Assembly: GCF_004000805.1 (NCBI RefSeq)
Contig: NZ_BILY01000023.1
Location: 1-64,000 of the forward strand
Length of the DNA stretch: 64,000 bases
From: Paenibacillus glycanilyticus NBRC 16618
GTDB lineage: Bacteria > Bacillota > Bacilli > Paenibacillales > Paenibacillaceae
Reading direction: 5' to 3'
The notes below the pieces were generated by a model, which was not told where the DNA came from, did no database searches, and worked only from the letters and a program-made list of their open reading frames with translations. Of this stretch, positions 54,487 to 64,000 are shown one piece after another. A program made the translations under genes and the position numbers. The number at the start of each line of letters is the position of its first letter. The first letter of the stretch is position 1.

Positions 54487-55976
54487 TCTCTGTCGAGATT
54501 ATTCTGTTTTTTCACCTTGGCGGACTTGTACTTTACCAAGGATTCCGTTCTTAAGTAGCTTGGTCTCCTGTTGATGAATTCATAAGACGGACGTATAAAG
54601 CTGTCCTTCAAATCCCGGATTCTCAAAGGGTGAATCGGTACAATGTACGGGACGCCAAGCGAGGTCAGACGGATTAAATGGACAAGCAGAAAACCGATTC
54701 CGATAAACATCCCCAGAGCTCCCCATATCGACGATGCAAGAATCATGGGAAAGCGCAAAAAGCGGATCGCGTTCGACATCTTGTAGATCGGCGTAGCGAA
54801 AGAAGCAAGCGCCGAGAAAGCGACGATAATAACGAGAATATTGCTCGTCAAACCGGCCAGAACCGTAGCTTGGCCAATTACGATACCGCCTACGATACCT
54901 AAGGTCTGACCGATCTTGGTCGGCAGCCGTGCGCCTGCCTCCCGGAGAAACTCGATTGTGATTTCCAGAAACAATACTTCAAGCAGCGGCGGAAACGGGA
55001 CGTTTCTTCTCGAGAATATGAGCGGCTCCAGCAGATCCCTTGGGATAACCTCGTAATGAAAAGTGGTAATCGCGATATACATGGAGGTTGCGAACAAGGA
55101 AAAAATGACGCCGAAAATACGGATGAGCCGAAAAAAAGATCCCAGGATCCAAGGCAGATAATAATCCTCCGGAGAGATGAAAAAATCAAATAAGGTAGAC
55201 GGGCCGGTAACGAAATAAGGCGAGCCATCGCTAATAATCGCCACTTGCCCTTGAGTAAGCGCGTAAACGACGCGATCTCTCCGTTCCGTGGACAGAAATA
55301 AAGGGAATGGCGTTTTAGAATTGTCCGATATAAACTGGTCCAGCTGGGAGGTATCGAAAACAACGTCAACATCGATATTATTCAGTCTTTGTTCCACGGT
55401 TTGCACATATTCCTTATTGGTTATCCCGTCGATATGAACGATGGCGACTCTGGTCTTGGACGTTGTCCCAATCAAGATTTCTTTCACAACAAGGTTAGGT
55501 ATATTAACCTGAGACCGTAATAATCCGATATTCGTGTCCAGACTTTCCACAAACCCTACCTTTGGCCCAACAACGCTGAATTCATTTTCGGTATCGTTGT
55601 TTTGGCGTACTCCTTGAACCGTCGCGATATGGATAATGGCGTGTTTACGGTCGTCCCGGGCAAACGAAGCTATGGCGCAGCCTTTCAATAGCTTCGCTTG
55701 AAGAACTTCCACCTGATCCGATATTTCCACGTTCTCGACCGGAATCCAGTTTTTCAGGTCCTCAAGGCGTTCAAGATCCGAGTCAAGCGAACGGTTTTGC
55801 ATAGGGAGAAGGACATTCGTCTGAAGGGTTTTTTCGTCAATCAAAGTGCTGAAATAGCAAATGTTCAGCGTTTTGCTGCCCGCGGCAACCTGCAGCGATT
55901 TGTAATCGCTGGATTGGCTTATTAACTTTTTCAACTGGATTAAATCCTTGAAATCGGTCTTCAAATCATCAGCCAT
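54483..55976 (-). CDS. GerA-family spore germination protein
   Basis: A 497-aa protein: a soluble N-terminal domain (to about 270) and then four to five membrane helices, with G-T-T-S-K-T-R-V-A-I-V-H-I and D-L-L-E-P-L-I-F-S-R-R-N-V-P-F-P-P typical of GerAA/GerKA. It is the A subunit of the germinant receptor. GAGG lies 7 nt before the ATG. First gene of the operon. Confidence 0.93.
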   Translation of the reverse strand: MADDLKTDFKDLIQLKKLISQSSDYKSLQVAAGSKTLNICYFSTLIDEKTLQTNVLLPMQNRSLDSDLERLEDLKNWIPVENVEISDQVEVLQAKLLKGCAIASFARDDRKHAIIHIATVQGVRQNNDTENEFSVVGPKVGFVESLDTNIGLLRSQVNIPNLVVKEILIGTTSKTRVAIVHIDGITNKEYVQTVEQRLNNIDVDVVFDTSQLDQFISDNSKTPFPLFLSTERRDRVVYALTQGQVAIISDGSPYFVTGPSTLFDFFISPEDYYLPWILGSFFRLIRIFGVIFSLFATSMYIAITTFHYEVIPRDLLEPLIFSRRNVPFPPLLEVLFLEITIEFLREAGARLPTKIGQTLGIVGGIVIGQATVLAGLTSNILVIIVAFSALASFATPIYKMSNAIRFLRFPMILASSIWGALGMFIGIGFLLVHLIRLTSLGVPYIVPIHPLRIRDLKDSFIRPSYEFINRRPSYLRTESLVKYKSAKVKKQNNLDRE

Positions 55977-56073
55977 TTCAAATCCTCAAATCTCCATTTA
56001 TGGTAATGGTATTGTGACCATAACTACCCTCAATCATTCTCGATTGATGCTCCCGGCATATATCGAACAACGC

Positions 56074-56103
56074 AAAAAACTCCTTGGTTATCAAGGAGTT
56101 TTT
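56074..56103. terminator. Bidirectional terminator after the gltC-like gene
   Basis: Arms 56075-56086 and 56092-56103 pair perfectly over 12 bp with A6 and T5 outside, 28 nt after the stop at 56132. Confidence 0.9.
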
Positions 56104-56131
56104 CAATGCGTTTTTGTTATTTGGGCTGATA

Positions 56132-57031
56132 TTACAGCTTGTAATCCGGCGTATAAAACTCGGTAAGAAAGCGGTAAAACAATTGCTCCGTCGGAAGCAG
56201 CTTGCGCTGGGTCGGACAGATGACTCCTATGCTCCGCGTAACCGCGGGATCTGCCAGCGGAATTTTCACCGTCGATTGCGGAATGGTCTCCACCAACGTA
56301 ACCTCCGGCATAAGGGCAATCCCGAGGCCCGCCGATACCAGGCCTTTCAGCGCATCGATATCATCCCCTTCAAACGCGATATGGGGCGTGAAGCCGATTT
56401 CTTGGCAGGCACTCAGTACGATTTTACGGAAAATCGTCCCTTCCGGGAGCGTGACGAAGGACTCATCCTTGATCTCCGACAGCTGTATGCTGGCCCTGTT
56501 GGCAAGCGGATGATGGATGGGCAGCAGCGCAACAATCCGTTCCGTAAACAAAAGCTTTTGCTGAATATGTTTATCCTCTTCCGGCAGCGGGGCAATCATG
56601 GCCAAATTAAATTCGCCGTTGACAACACCGTCAATCAAATCGCCGTAAAGGGCCTGTCTCATCTGAAACTTGGATTCCGGATACTTTTTGCGAAAGGCGT
56701 AAATCGCCTTTGGCAGAACATGCGCCGCCAAGCTGATCGGGAAGGCAATACGAACAACCCCTTTTTCCGGATCCAAATATTCCTTTACTTCCCGCTCGGC
56801 CTCGTTCATCATGTGAAGCATTTGTTCCACTCGCTGCAGCAGAATCTTCCCTATCGGCGTCAGTTTAACTCTCCGTCCATTCCGGATAAATAAATCGACC
56901 CCTAATTCGCTTTCCAATTGAGCCAGCTGCCTGCTGACCGAGGATTGCGCAACATGCAGGACATTGGCGGCTTCAGTCACATGCTCTCTCTTTGCAACTT
57001 CCATAAAATATCGCATTTGTCTAACTTCCAC
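56132..57031 (-). CDS. gltC: LysR-family regulator, GltC-like
   Basis: A 299-aa LysR regulator. The helix-turn-helix spans 1-60 (V-E-V-R-Q-M-R-Y-F-M-E-V-A-K-R-E-H-V-T-E-A-A, S-S-V-S-R-Q-L-A-Q-L-E), followed by the effector domain. It resembles B. subtilis GltC throughout (R-E-H-V, L-T-P-I-G-K, D-A-L-K-G-L-V-S-A-G-L-G-I-A-L). I prefer the GTG at 57029-57031, 6 nt after AGGGTG, over ATG codons 9 residues upstream. It is divergent from gdhA over 152 bp, so it probably controls glutamate dehydrogenase rather than gltAB. Confidence 0.87.
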   Translation of the reverse strand: MEVRQMRYFMEVAKREHVTEAANVLHVAQSSVSRQLAQLESELGVDLFIRNGRRVKLTPIGKILLQRVEQMLHMMNEAEREVKEYLDPEKGVVRIAFPISLAAHVLPKAIYAFRKKYPESKFQMRQALYGDLIDGVVNGEFNLAMIAPLPEEDKHIQQKLLFTERIVALLPIHHPLANRASIQLSEIKDESFVTLPEGTIFRKIVLSACQEIGFTPHIAFEGDDIDALKGLVSAGLGIALMPEVTLVETIPQSTVKIPLADPAVTRSIGVICPTQRKLLPTEQLFYRFLTEFYTPDYKL

Positions 57032-57168
57032 TACACTCACCCTATCCTTCATGCGCAAAACGCATCAACTTTATCCTATCTGAATATTGTTGCGATTAAA
57101 TATTTGATATTAATATTAAACTACTAAATTAAAAAAGAGAAATGAATAAGTTTTCCTACAAACTTTGA

Positions 57169-58563
<1,395 letters not shown>

Positions 58564-58592
58564 GCTATAGCGAATCATATTGCAACAACAGC

Positions 58593-58628
58593 AAAAACCT
58601 CTTCTCCCTTTTATGGGGAAGAGGTTTT
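58593..58628. terminator. Bidirectional terminator between gdhA and the desaturase gene
   Basis: Arms 58594-58608 and 58615-58628 pair with one bulged base, A and T runs outside. gdhA stops at 58563 and the convergent desaturase gene stops at 58641. Confidence 0.88.
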
Positions 58629-58640
58629 ATTTTATCCAGG

Positions 58641-59651
58641 TTATTGTTTAGCGACTTGTTTCATGAGACGAATTTCCTTGAAGCCCACAAATCTCTTGTT
58701 GGCCTCATCCCATAGGCGGAAATGGATCGCTTGCAAGCTGGAAGCTATCGTTATCGTGGTCACCTTGTGCAAAGCAGGCGTTTTCTCATGCGCTTCTTCC
58801 AAATAATAATTCGGTACTCTCGGGCTAAGGTGATGGACGTGATGAAAACCGATATTCCCTGTAAGCCATTGCAGCAGCTTGGGCAGCTTGTAATACGAGC
58901 TTCCATCTACCGCTGCTTTCACATAGTCCCACTCCTCTTCCTTCTCGAAGTAACTATCCTCGAATTGGTGCTGGACATAAAACAACCAGATCCCGGCTGC
59001 ACCGGAGAGATAGAAGATCGGAATTTGAACCAGCAGGAAAGCTTGCCATCCAATCGCCCAGCAAAGCAGCGCAGCTAATCCCGCAATACCCAGATTGGTT
59101 AAATACGTATTGAGTCGTTCTTTGATTTTGGCATTCTTCCGGTTGAACCGATTCTCAATAAGCATCGTGTAGAAAGGCCCAAGAATAAACATTACAAAAG
59201 GATTCCTGTACAGTCTGTACCCCAAACGCCTCCAGAAGGAGGAGGTTAAATACTCCTCTACGGTGAGGATCCATACATCCCCGGTTCCCCGTTTATTCAG
59301 ATTACTGCTCGTAGCATGATGAATCGAATGCGCATGCTTCCACTGATGATAAGGATGAAAGGTAAGAATGCCCGTAATCGTTCCTACGATTTCGTTCAGC
59401 CTCTTGCTTTTGAACAGCGACTGATGACAGCAATCGTGAAAAAGGATAAAGATCCGAATGACGAAACCGGCTGCCACAACGGAAAGAGCAAGCGTAAGCC
59501 AATAGGATATATCCATCGCCCAATAGGCTAAATACCAAAGCATCACAAACGGCAAAACGGTAGTCAAGATCTGCAGAATGCTGGTCCTTGCATGCGATTT
59601 TTCGTAAGGAGCCATGTCCTTTTTTAGTTGACGTACAGTTGGAGTAGGCAT
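58641..59651 (-). CDS. Membrane fatty-acid desaturase
   Basis: A 336-aa membrane enzyme with the three histidine boxes H-D-C-C-H (72-76), H-S-I-H-H (108-112) and H-H-V-H-H (270-274), which bind the di-iron centre. Four membrane helices are visible. It resembles the Bacillus Des phospholipid desaturase that keeps membranes fluid in the cold; no DesK/DesR pair is nearby. AGAGGGG precedes the ATG. It follows the repeat membrane-protein gene by 46 nt and may be in the same transcript. Confidence 0.93.
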   Translation of the reverse strand: MPTPTVRQLKKDMAPYEKSHARTSILQILTTVLPFVMLWYLAYWAMDISYWLTLALSVVAAGFVIRIFILFHDCCHQSLFKSKRLNEIVGTITGILTFHPYHQWKHAHSIHHATSSNLNKRGTGDVWILTVEEYLTSSFWRRLGYRLYRNPFVMFILGPFYTMLIENRFNRKNAKIKERLNTYLTNLGIAGLAALLCWAIGWQAFLLVQIPIFYLSGAAGIWLFYVQHQFEDSYFEKEEEWDYVKAAVDGSSYYKLPKLLQWLTGNIGFHHVHHLSPRVPNYYLEEAHEKTPALHKVTTITIASSLQAIHFRLWDEANKRFVGFKEIRLMKQVAKQ

Positions 59652-59697
59652 AGTTGTTCCCCTCTGTCCCCATGGACTTCGTTTATTAGTTGGTACA

Positions 59698-60336
59698 TCA
59701 ACTCTTTATTCTTTTGACCCCGAAATAGTACATGCTAAGCGGCCACCATAAAATGGCGAAGATCGGATAAATCGCCCAAATGGTATCCGGTGAAGAAACC
59801 AGGTTAACCGTAATAAAGAAGGCAATCATCAGTGCGCTCGCGGAGATGGAAAATGAGTAGTACTGTTTCTTCCGTACATAGTACAAAGCGAGCGGCCACC
59901 AAATCACGGCAAAGGCCGGATAGATCGCCCAAGGATATTCGGGTGACATTACGGCGTTCAGGATCGCATAATACACAGTCGTACTTATACTCGAGAAGAT
60001 GGCGAACGTTAACGTCCTTGCTTTGGATCCGCTCCATATCGTTACCGGCCACCAGACGAATGGAAATATGGCGTATACCATCCACGGAAACTCGGGAGAT
60101 TTCATATAATTGATCGTAAGCAGAAAGACGATGACAAGCAGACTTCCGAGCACGGAGTACAGTCGGTAATAGCCCTTTCTTACGGATGCCAGACTTAGCG
60201 GCCAGAACAATAACACAAAGGCCGGGTAAATAAACCAAATTTCACTCGGAGATGTTAAAAAATTTACGATCATAAAAAACAAGATACTCATCAAGCTGCC
60301 AACAGCGGCAAATCCAACTTGCTGCCTATCTATCAT
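59698..60336 (-). CDS. Membrane protein of four W-W-P-L repeats
   Basis: A 212-aa protein with about eight hydrophobic helices in four tandem units. Each unit carries S-P-x(3)-W, then I/V-Y, then W-P-L/V (for example A-I-Y-P-A-F-A-V-I-W-W-P-L-A). I do not know a function. The upstream gene ends with one copy of the same unit, so the larger protein probably arose by duplication. AGGAGG is 8 nt before the ATG, and the gene lies 13 nt after its neighbour. Confidence 0.78.
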   Translation of the reverse strand: MIDRQQVGFAAVGSLMSILFFMIVNFLTSPSEIWFIYPAFVLLFWPLSLASVRKGYYRLYSVLGSLLVIVFLLTINYMKSPEFPWMVYAIFPFVWWPVTIWSGSKARTLTFAIFSSISTTVYYAILNAVMSPEYPWAIYPAFAVIWWPLALYYVRKKQYYSFSISASALMIAFFITVNLVSSPDTIWAIYPIFAILWWPLSMYYFGVKRIKS

Positions 60337-60349
60337 TAGGTCGACCTCC

Positions 60350-60748
60350 TCACCTTAAGCGCAACCAATTAAACACCATGGACAACGGCCACCAGAGAAC
60401 GGCAAATGTCGGGTATACGAACCAGATCACATCCGGCGTGTAATAGAAATTCACGAATACAACAAGCGCGATAATGAGAAGGCTGCCCCAGATCGAAAAG
60501 CCGAGATTTAATTTGGCATTGTTTCTTCTTGTGGGAAGCTTGTGTCCAAGTTGCTGCTTAATCTCCTCGATGTCTCCGAACTCGACAATCGCTTTGTTGA
60601 TGGCATCCTCTTCTTCCTTCCCCTGTTCCATCAGATCGAATACCTTCTCCTGGAGATTGGCCACGATTTCCTGTTTGATCACTTTCTTCTTCTCGCTCTC
60701 CGGAATTCCCTTAAACAATTCGTCTACATGCTGCTTTATCGATTTCAA
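60350..60748 (-). CDS. PadR-linked membrane protein with one W-W-P-L unit
   Basis: A 132-aa protein. Residues 1-65 are a soluble helical domain (V-D-E-L-F-K-G-I-P-E-S-E-K-K-K-V, K-A-I-V-E-F-G-D-I-E-E-I) like the short domain placed before membrane segments in PadR-associated proteins. Two helices at 80-125 form the repeat unit. The TTG at 60746-60748 follows GGAGGG by 6 nt and overlaps the PadR stop codon by three bases (TTGA), so it is preferred to the ATG 16 codons earlier inside padR. Confidence 0.75.
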   Translation of the reverse strand: MKSIKQHVDELFKGIPESEKKKVIKQEIVANLQEKVFDLMEQGKEEEDAINKAIVEFGDIEEIKQQLGHKLPTRRNNAKLNLGFSIWGSLLIIALVVFVNFYYTPDVIWFVYPTFAVLWWPLSMVFNWLRLR

Positions 60749-61044
60749 TTCAATCCCTCCATGAACACGTCGATAATTCCCTTGATTTCTTCCCATTCTT
60801 TAACCATTTCCCGTAAGTAAGCCTTGCCAAGCGTTGTTATTCGGTAATATTTCCTCTGTCCTCCGTGAGAAACATCACCGTAATAAGACTCGATAAGGTC
60901 TTTGTTCTCCAGTCTTTGAAATACCGCATACAACGTCGCTTCTTTAATCTGGAATCTGTCCTTCGTCCGCAGGCTGATCTCTTTAGAAATTTCATATCCG
61001 TACCGATCCTTCTCGAGGATAAGGCGTAGGATAATGGGATCCAA
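60745..61044 (-). CDS. PadR-family transcriptional regulator
   Basis: A 99-aa winged-helix protein (D-R-Y-G-Y-E-I-S-K-E-I, Y-A-V-F-Q-R-L-E-N-K-D-L-I, R-K-Y-Y-R-I-T-T-L-G). It probably represses its own operon. The drawn start, TTG at 61042, has no ribosome site. The frame continues upstream with S-I-I-R-S-D-I-I-R-G-H-L-D, where AAGGAGGG lies 7-10 nt before ATC/ATT codons (61069-61074), so a non-standard start giving about 109 aa is possible. Confidence 0.82.
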   Translation of the reverse strand: MDPIILRLILEKDRYGYEISKEISLRTKDRFQIKEATLYAVFQRLENKDLIESYYGDVSHGGQRKYYRITTLGKAYLREMVKEWEEIKGIIDVFMEGLN

Positions 61045-61155
61045 ATGCCCGCGAATAATGTCGCTCCTAATGATACTGAGCCCTCCTTGACCTAACTATT
61101 CTGTCTGATAGAGTAATACTAACCGAAATTACTCTATGTGTCAAAGTAATTTCAG

Positions 61156-61271
61156 ATTAGCCTAACGCTCAAAAGCGATGGGGATTTATTTAAAGCTACG
61201 GTTATCCAAATAACAGAATATTTATTATGAAATAAGGTGATCCAGCTTTCCGATTCTTGCGTTAGGCTAAT
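61156..61271. repeat. Perfect 13-bp inverted repeat 90 bp apart
   Basis: ATTAGCCTAACGC (61156-61168) and its exact reverse complement (61259-61271) flank 90 bp of AT-rich DNA directly upstream of the duplicated-domain gene. It might be an operator for DNA looping or the ends of a tiny mobile remnant. No coding is visible inside. Confidence 0.75.
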
Positions 61272-61311
61272 TGTCAGAAACAATCAGCTTATACCAAGGA
61301 GAGTGAATGGA

Positions 61312-62907
61312 ATGAAATTGAAAACGAAATTGCTGGCCCCTGTGTTAAGTTTATCTCTTCTGTCCTCCGTGGTTGCCGGAGCATCGGCAGCTAGCGCTGC
61401 GGAGCCCGTGACACCAACCGTCGATACGCCGGCCGTGGAGCTCAGGGCAACGCTTGACTACTTATTGTCGGAGCATTTTACGCTTGCGGTTGATTCCATG
61501 ATCAAGAAGTATGATCACAGCTTTGATGCCATGTCCGCACAGAGCGCGCTGGAAAAGAACGCTAAGGATATGGTTCCTGCCATTGCCTCGCTATACGGGG
61601 ATACTGGAGCAAAAGCATTTGACGACATTTTCAGCGGGCATTTGACTTATACGAAAGACTATGTCTCTGCCGTTGAGAATAACAACGCTTCTGACAAAGC
61701 GGAGGTAGCAGCCGAAATCGAGAAATTTGCCGTAGATCTGGGCAATTTCCTTAGCTCGGCAACGGGTGGCAAGCTTCCAGCCTCGACGGCTCAAAGCGTG
61801 CTCCGCACCCACGAGCAGCAAGTGAAAGACGTGTTCGATGAATATGTTGCGAAGGATTACGGCCATGCGTTGGCCAAATACCGGGAAGGCTTAAGCTTCA
61901 TGTTCCAGATTAGCAGCGCCTTGTCCGGCGCCGTTGTCTCCCAAATGCCCGATAAATTCAACGGAACACGCCCGGATACGCCGGCTGGCAACCTCCGTTC
62001 CGCACTCAACTATCTAGCAGCCGAGCATTACGCTCTTGCCGTCCTCAGTATGCAGAAAGGCTATGACAAATCGCCTGCTTATCCTGCCATTCTTCAGGCC
62101 GAGAGCGGCAATACCGAGGGATTTACGGCGGCAATCACCTCCCTCTACGGTAAAGACGGAGGAGAAGCCTTCAAGAAAGTGTGGCTGGGCGATCATATTA
62201 ATGCTCAGGACGAGATCGTTCAAGCTACCTTGCAGGGAGATAACGAGAAAATGAAAGCCGCAAGAGCCAAGCTCAGCCAATTCGCCATTGACTTCGGAAG
62301 CTTCCTGGCAAGCGCAACATCCGGCAAGCTTCCCGCTTCCGCAGCCACCGCAGCCGTAGCCGAGCATGAAAAACTCGTACTGCAAGCCTTCGATCTGTAC
62401 CGCGCGCAGGATGCGATGGCATTATACGCCAGCTACGATAAAGGCTACAGCCTTATGTTCGGAGTGGGCAAAGCGCTTGGCGGAGCTATCGTCGCTCAGA
62501 AACCCGACCTATTCAAAGCCGCCACTCACGTAAATACAATCTGGCTGAAAATCAATAGCAAAACAGCAAAGGTGGATAACACCTCCATGATGATGGACGT
62601 TGCCCCAAGCGTCGTGAATGGTACGACTTTTGTCTCGCTTCGAACGTTGACTACTGCGCTGGGAGCAAGTATTCAATGGATTCCCGCGAGTAACGAAGTC
62701 GTTGTCGAAACAGGTTCGGATAAAGTGAAATTCTGGATCGGCAAAAACACCGCCCAAGTTAACGGAAAAAGCGTGAATCTAGGCGCAAAAGTATTCATTA
62801 AGGATGGACGTACGCAGGTTCCTCTCCGATTCATTGCCGAATTGCTTGGCTGGGATTTGAAATGGAATAACGCCGACTGGTCCATTGTCTTGACTCAATC
62901 CATGTAA
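61312..62907 (+). CDS. Secreted protein with duplicated helical domain and copper-amine-oxidase-N domain
   Basis: A 531-aa protein. The signal peptide runs to about 30 (S-A-A-S-A-A). Two similar domains, about 44-215 and 227-400, share L-R-(A/S)-x-L-(D/N)-Y-L, A-S-L-Y-G-type segments, (N/S)-F-L-(S/A)-S-A-T and K-L-P-A-S. The end, 407-528, is a copper-amine-oxidase-N-like domain (V-S-L-R-T-L, V-P-L-R-F-I-A-E-L-L-G). That domain is a surface module common in Paenibacillus and need not bind copper. The ATG at 61312 follows AAGGAGA by 9 nt. It precedes the sigma/anti-sigma genes, separated by a terminator, and could be under their control. Confidence 0.8.
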   Translation: MKLKTKLLAPVLSLSLLSSVVAGASAASAAEPVTPTVDTPAVELRATLDYLLSEHFTLAVDSMIKKYDHSFDAMSAQSALEKNAKDMVPAIASLYGDTGAKAFDDIFSGHLTYTKDYVSAVENNNASDKAEVAAEIEKFAVDLGNFLSSATGGKLPASTAQSVLRTHEQQVKDVFDEYVAKDYGHALAKYREGLSFMFQISSALSGAVVSQMPDKFNGTRPDTPAGNLRSALNYLAAEHYALAVLSMQKGYDKSPAYPAILQAESGNTEGFTAAITSLYGKDGGEAFKKVWLGDHINAQDEIVQATLQGDNEKMKAARAKLSQFAIDFGSFLASATSGKLPASAATAAVAEHEKLVLQAFDLYRAQDAMALYASYDKGYSLMFGVGKALGGAIVAQKPDLFKAATHVNTIWLKINSKTAKVDNTSMMMDVAPSVVNGTTFVSLRTLTTALGASIQWIPASNEVVVETGSDKVKFWIGKNTAQVNGKSVNLGAKVFIKDGRTQVPLRFIAELLGWDLKWNNADWSIVLTQSM

Positions 62908-62919
62908 AGCCTTCTTCTT

Positions 62920-62955
62920 GTCCCGATCCGGCTGGAATCTATGCCGGGTCGGGAC
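62920..62955 (+). terminator. Intrinsic terminator of the secreted-protein gene
   Basis: Arms 62920-62932 and 62943-62955 pair over 13 positions with one wobble, followed by T4, 13 nt after the stop. Confidence 0.87.
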
Positions 62956-62999
62956 TTTTCGATATAATAAGGAGGCGATAAAAGGGGGATAGCCCGTAT

Positions 63000-63608
63000 A
63001 TGTCGGAGGATCGAACGGAATTGGAGATTTTCTCGGGTATCGCAGACAAAGATCCCGAAGCTCTTAAGCTTCTCTACGAAAGATATGAACGCCCTGTGTA
63101 TATGTTCGCCTACCGGATCGTCAAGGACGCCATGCTGGCGGAAGAAGTCGTGCAGGAGCTGTTCATGCGCATTTGGAATTTAGCCGAACGTTATAATTCC
63201 GAGCAAGGCCGTCTGGCTAGCTGGCTATTCACGATTACAAGAAACATAGCGATCGATGCCCTTAGACGGAGACAAACGCGAACATCTCAGCAGGTTGCGG
63301 AGACCGAGCAATTGAATCAGACTCCAGACCCCGATTCCGATACAGCGGAACTGGCTGCAGCCAACGTTGTCGGGGAGCAGGTTCGGAATGCCCTAGGCAA
63401 GCTGAGCGGTGATCAGCAGGAAGTGGTTGAACTAATCTATTTTAACGGGTATACCCATCAGGAAGTGTCGGTGAGATGCGAAATCCCTCTCGGGACAGTC
63501 AAGAGCAGAGTACGGCTGGCAATGAAAGCGTTGAGAAGCCACCTAGGGCATATCGGAGAGGAGGGGGCAAGTTATGAACCATCATTCAAAACTGTGCGAA
63601 AACGTTGA
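63000..63608 (+). CDS. ECF-type RNA polymerase sigma factor
   Basis: A 202-aa sigma-70 family member with only regions 2 and 4. Region 2 is at about 25-95 (Y-E-R-Y-E-R-P-V-Y, A-E-E-V-V-Q-E-L-F-M-R-I-W, W-L-F-T-I-T-R-N-I-A-I-D). Region 4 is at about 130-185 (I-Y-F-N-G-Y-T-H-Q-E-V, I-P-L-G-T-V-K-S-R-V-R). It directs RNA polymerase to stress or envelope genes. It overlaps the anti-sigma gene by 35 bp. AAAGGGGG lies about 12 nt upstream of the ATG. Confidence 0.93.
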   Translation: MSEDRTELEIFSGIADKDPEALKLLYERYERPVYMFAYRIVKDAMLAEEVVQELFMRIWNLAERYNSEQGRLASWLFTITRNIAIDALRRRQTRTSQQVAETEQLNQTPDPDSDTAELAAANVVGEQVRNALGKLSGDQQEVVELIYFNGYTHQEVSVRCEIPLGTVKSRVRLAMKALRSHLGHIGEEGASYEPSFKTVRKR

Positions 63609-64000
63609 GCTCTATGCACTAGGAGGACTTGACGACGAAGAACGCAAAGCATTCGAGAGCCATCTGACGACTTGCGTTCAATGCACAGCCGAGCTGGCAG
63701 AGCTGACTGCCATTGTCGATCAGCTGCCGTTGGCATCAGAACAGGTCGAACCACCTTCTGGCATGCGCGACCGAATACTAGGCCATATACTCGGCGATGG
63801 CTTTGGGCAAAATAACGACTCGGCAGACAAGGTGTCCGGAAGCGAGCAGGCAGCAGATAACGAAGCCCCTGCGACTATTGCCGCACCTTCCGTAATCCAC
63901 TTCTCTATTGAATCCGTTACTGGGAAACAGACACACTCGATCAAACGCAGATTAAGGCCGGCATGGGCTATCATTGCGCTATCCGCTGCCGTTCTTCTTC
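63574..64000 (+). CDS. Zinc-binding anti-sigma factor (cut by window edge)
   Basis: The reading frame runs from the ATG at 63574, with GAGG about 12 nt upstream, to the window edge with no stop (142 residues seen). Residues 1-50 are a ZAS domain with H-x3-C-x2-C (H-L-T-T-C-V-Q-C). A variable linker follows, then K-R-R-L-R-P-A-W-A-I-I-A-L-S-A-A-V-L-L, the start of the membrane helix. It should hold the sigma factor inactive until a signal arrives. The extracytoplasmic part, probably an RskA-like domain, is outside the window. Confidence 0.88.
   Translation, partial: MNHHSKLCENVELYALGGLDDEERKAFESHLTTCVQCTAELAELTAIVDQLPLASEQVEPPSGMRDRILGHILGDGFGQNNDSADKVSGSEQAADNEAPATIAAPSVIHFSIESVTGKQTHSIKRRLRPAWAIIALSAAVLL

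Overview
The window looks like chromosomal DNA of a spore-forming, moderately GC-rich Firmicute, most probably Paenibacillus or a close relative. The reasons are the gerA/gerC/gerB-type germination operon, strong AGGAGG ribosome sites, three LplA/LplB/LplC-type sugar importers with YesM/YesN- and YesS-type regulators, GltC-type control of glutamate dehydrogenase, a copper-amine-oxidase-N-domain surface protein, and lipobox lipoproteins. No tRNA, rRNA, insertion sequence, prophage or CRISPR array was seen. The genus is an inference from gene content, not from a marker gene.

Layout. (1) 0.1-8.5 kb, minus strand: a sugar importer (binding protein, two permeases) followed by a GH2 glycosidase, then a small lipoprotein and a secreted GxGYxYP-domain protein. 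(2) 8.7-20 kb: cytosolic GH43, an AraC regulator, a YesM/YesN two-component pair with a second importer, and a GH42 beta-galactosidase divergent from another AraC regulator. (3) 21-36.5 kb: VanZ-like protein, Gfo/Idh/MocA oxidoreductase, LacI regulator, then a long minus-strand locus (third importer, TIM-barrel isomerase, an unrecognised 231-aa protein, an unrecognised toroid-like enzyme, a two-part GH105 unsaturated glycuronyl hydrolase, MgtC-like protein), headed by a YesS-type membrane AraC regulator. None of the three importers has its own ATPase gene, so a shared MsmX-like ATPase elsewhere is likely. Several cre-like sites suggest CcpA control.

(4) 36.9-43.2 kb: catalase-peroxidase katG, a secreted GH43 with C-terminal ricin-type repeats, and a WYL-domain regulator divergent from a short-chain dehydrogenase. 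(5) 43.4-49.1 kb: an organosulfur-type cluster, with an SsuABC-like importer and two paralogous flavin monooxygenases, transcribed behind a structured leader that ends in an intrinsic terminator (probable attenuation). (6) 49.2-52.2 kb: GAPDH, an HSL-type esterase, a DoxX-like protein with twin palindromic operators, and a 58-aa YjfB-family gene.

(7) 52.3-56 kb: germinant receptor operon. (8) 56.1-58.6 kb: gltC-like regulator divergent from gdhA. (9) 58.6-61 kb: a PadR-type regulator, two membrane proteins built on a repeated W-W-P-L motif, and a fatty-acid desaturase. (10) 61.3-64 kb: a secreted protein with a duplicated domain and a copper-amine-oxidase-N domain, an ECF sigma factor and its zinc-binding anti-sigma factor, the last cut off by the window edge. 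Functions are assigned from protein family motifs read by eye; substrates of the sugar systems are inferred only.
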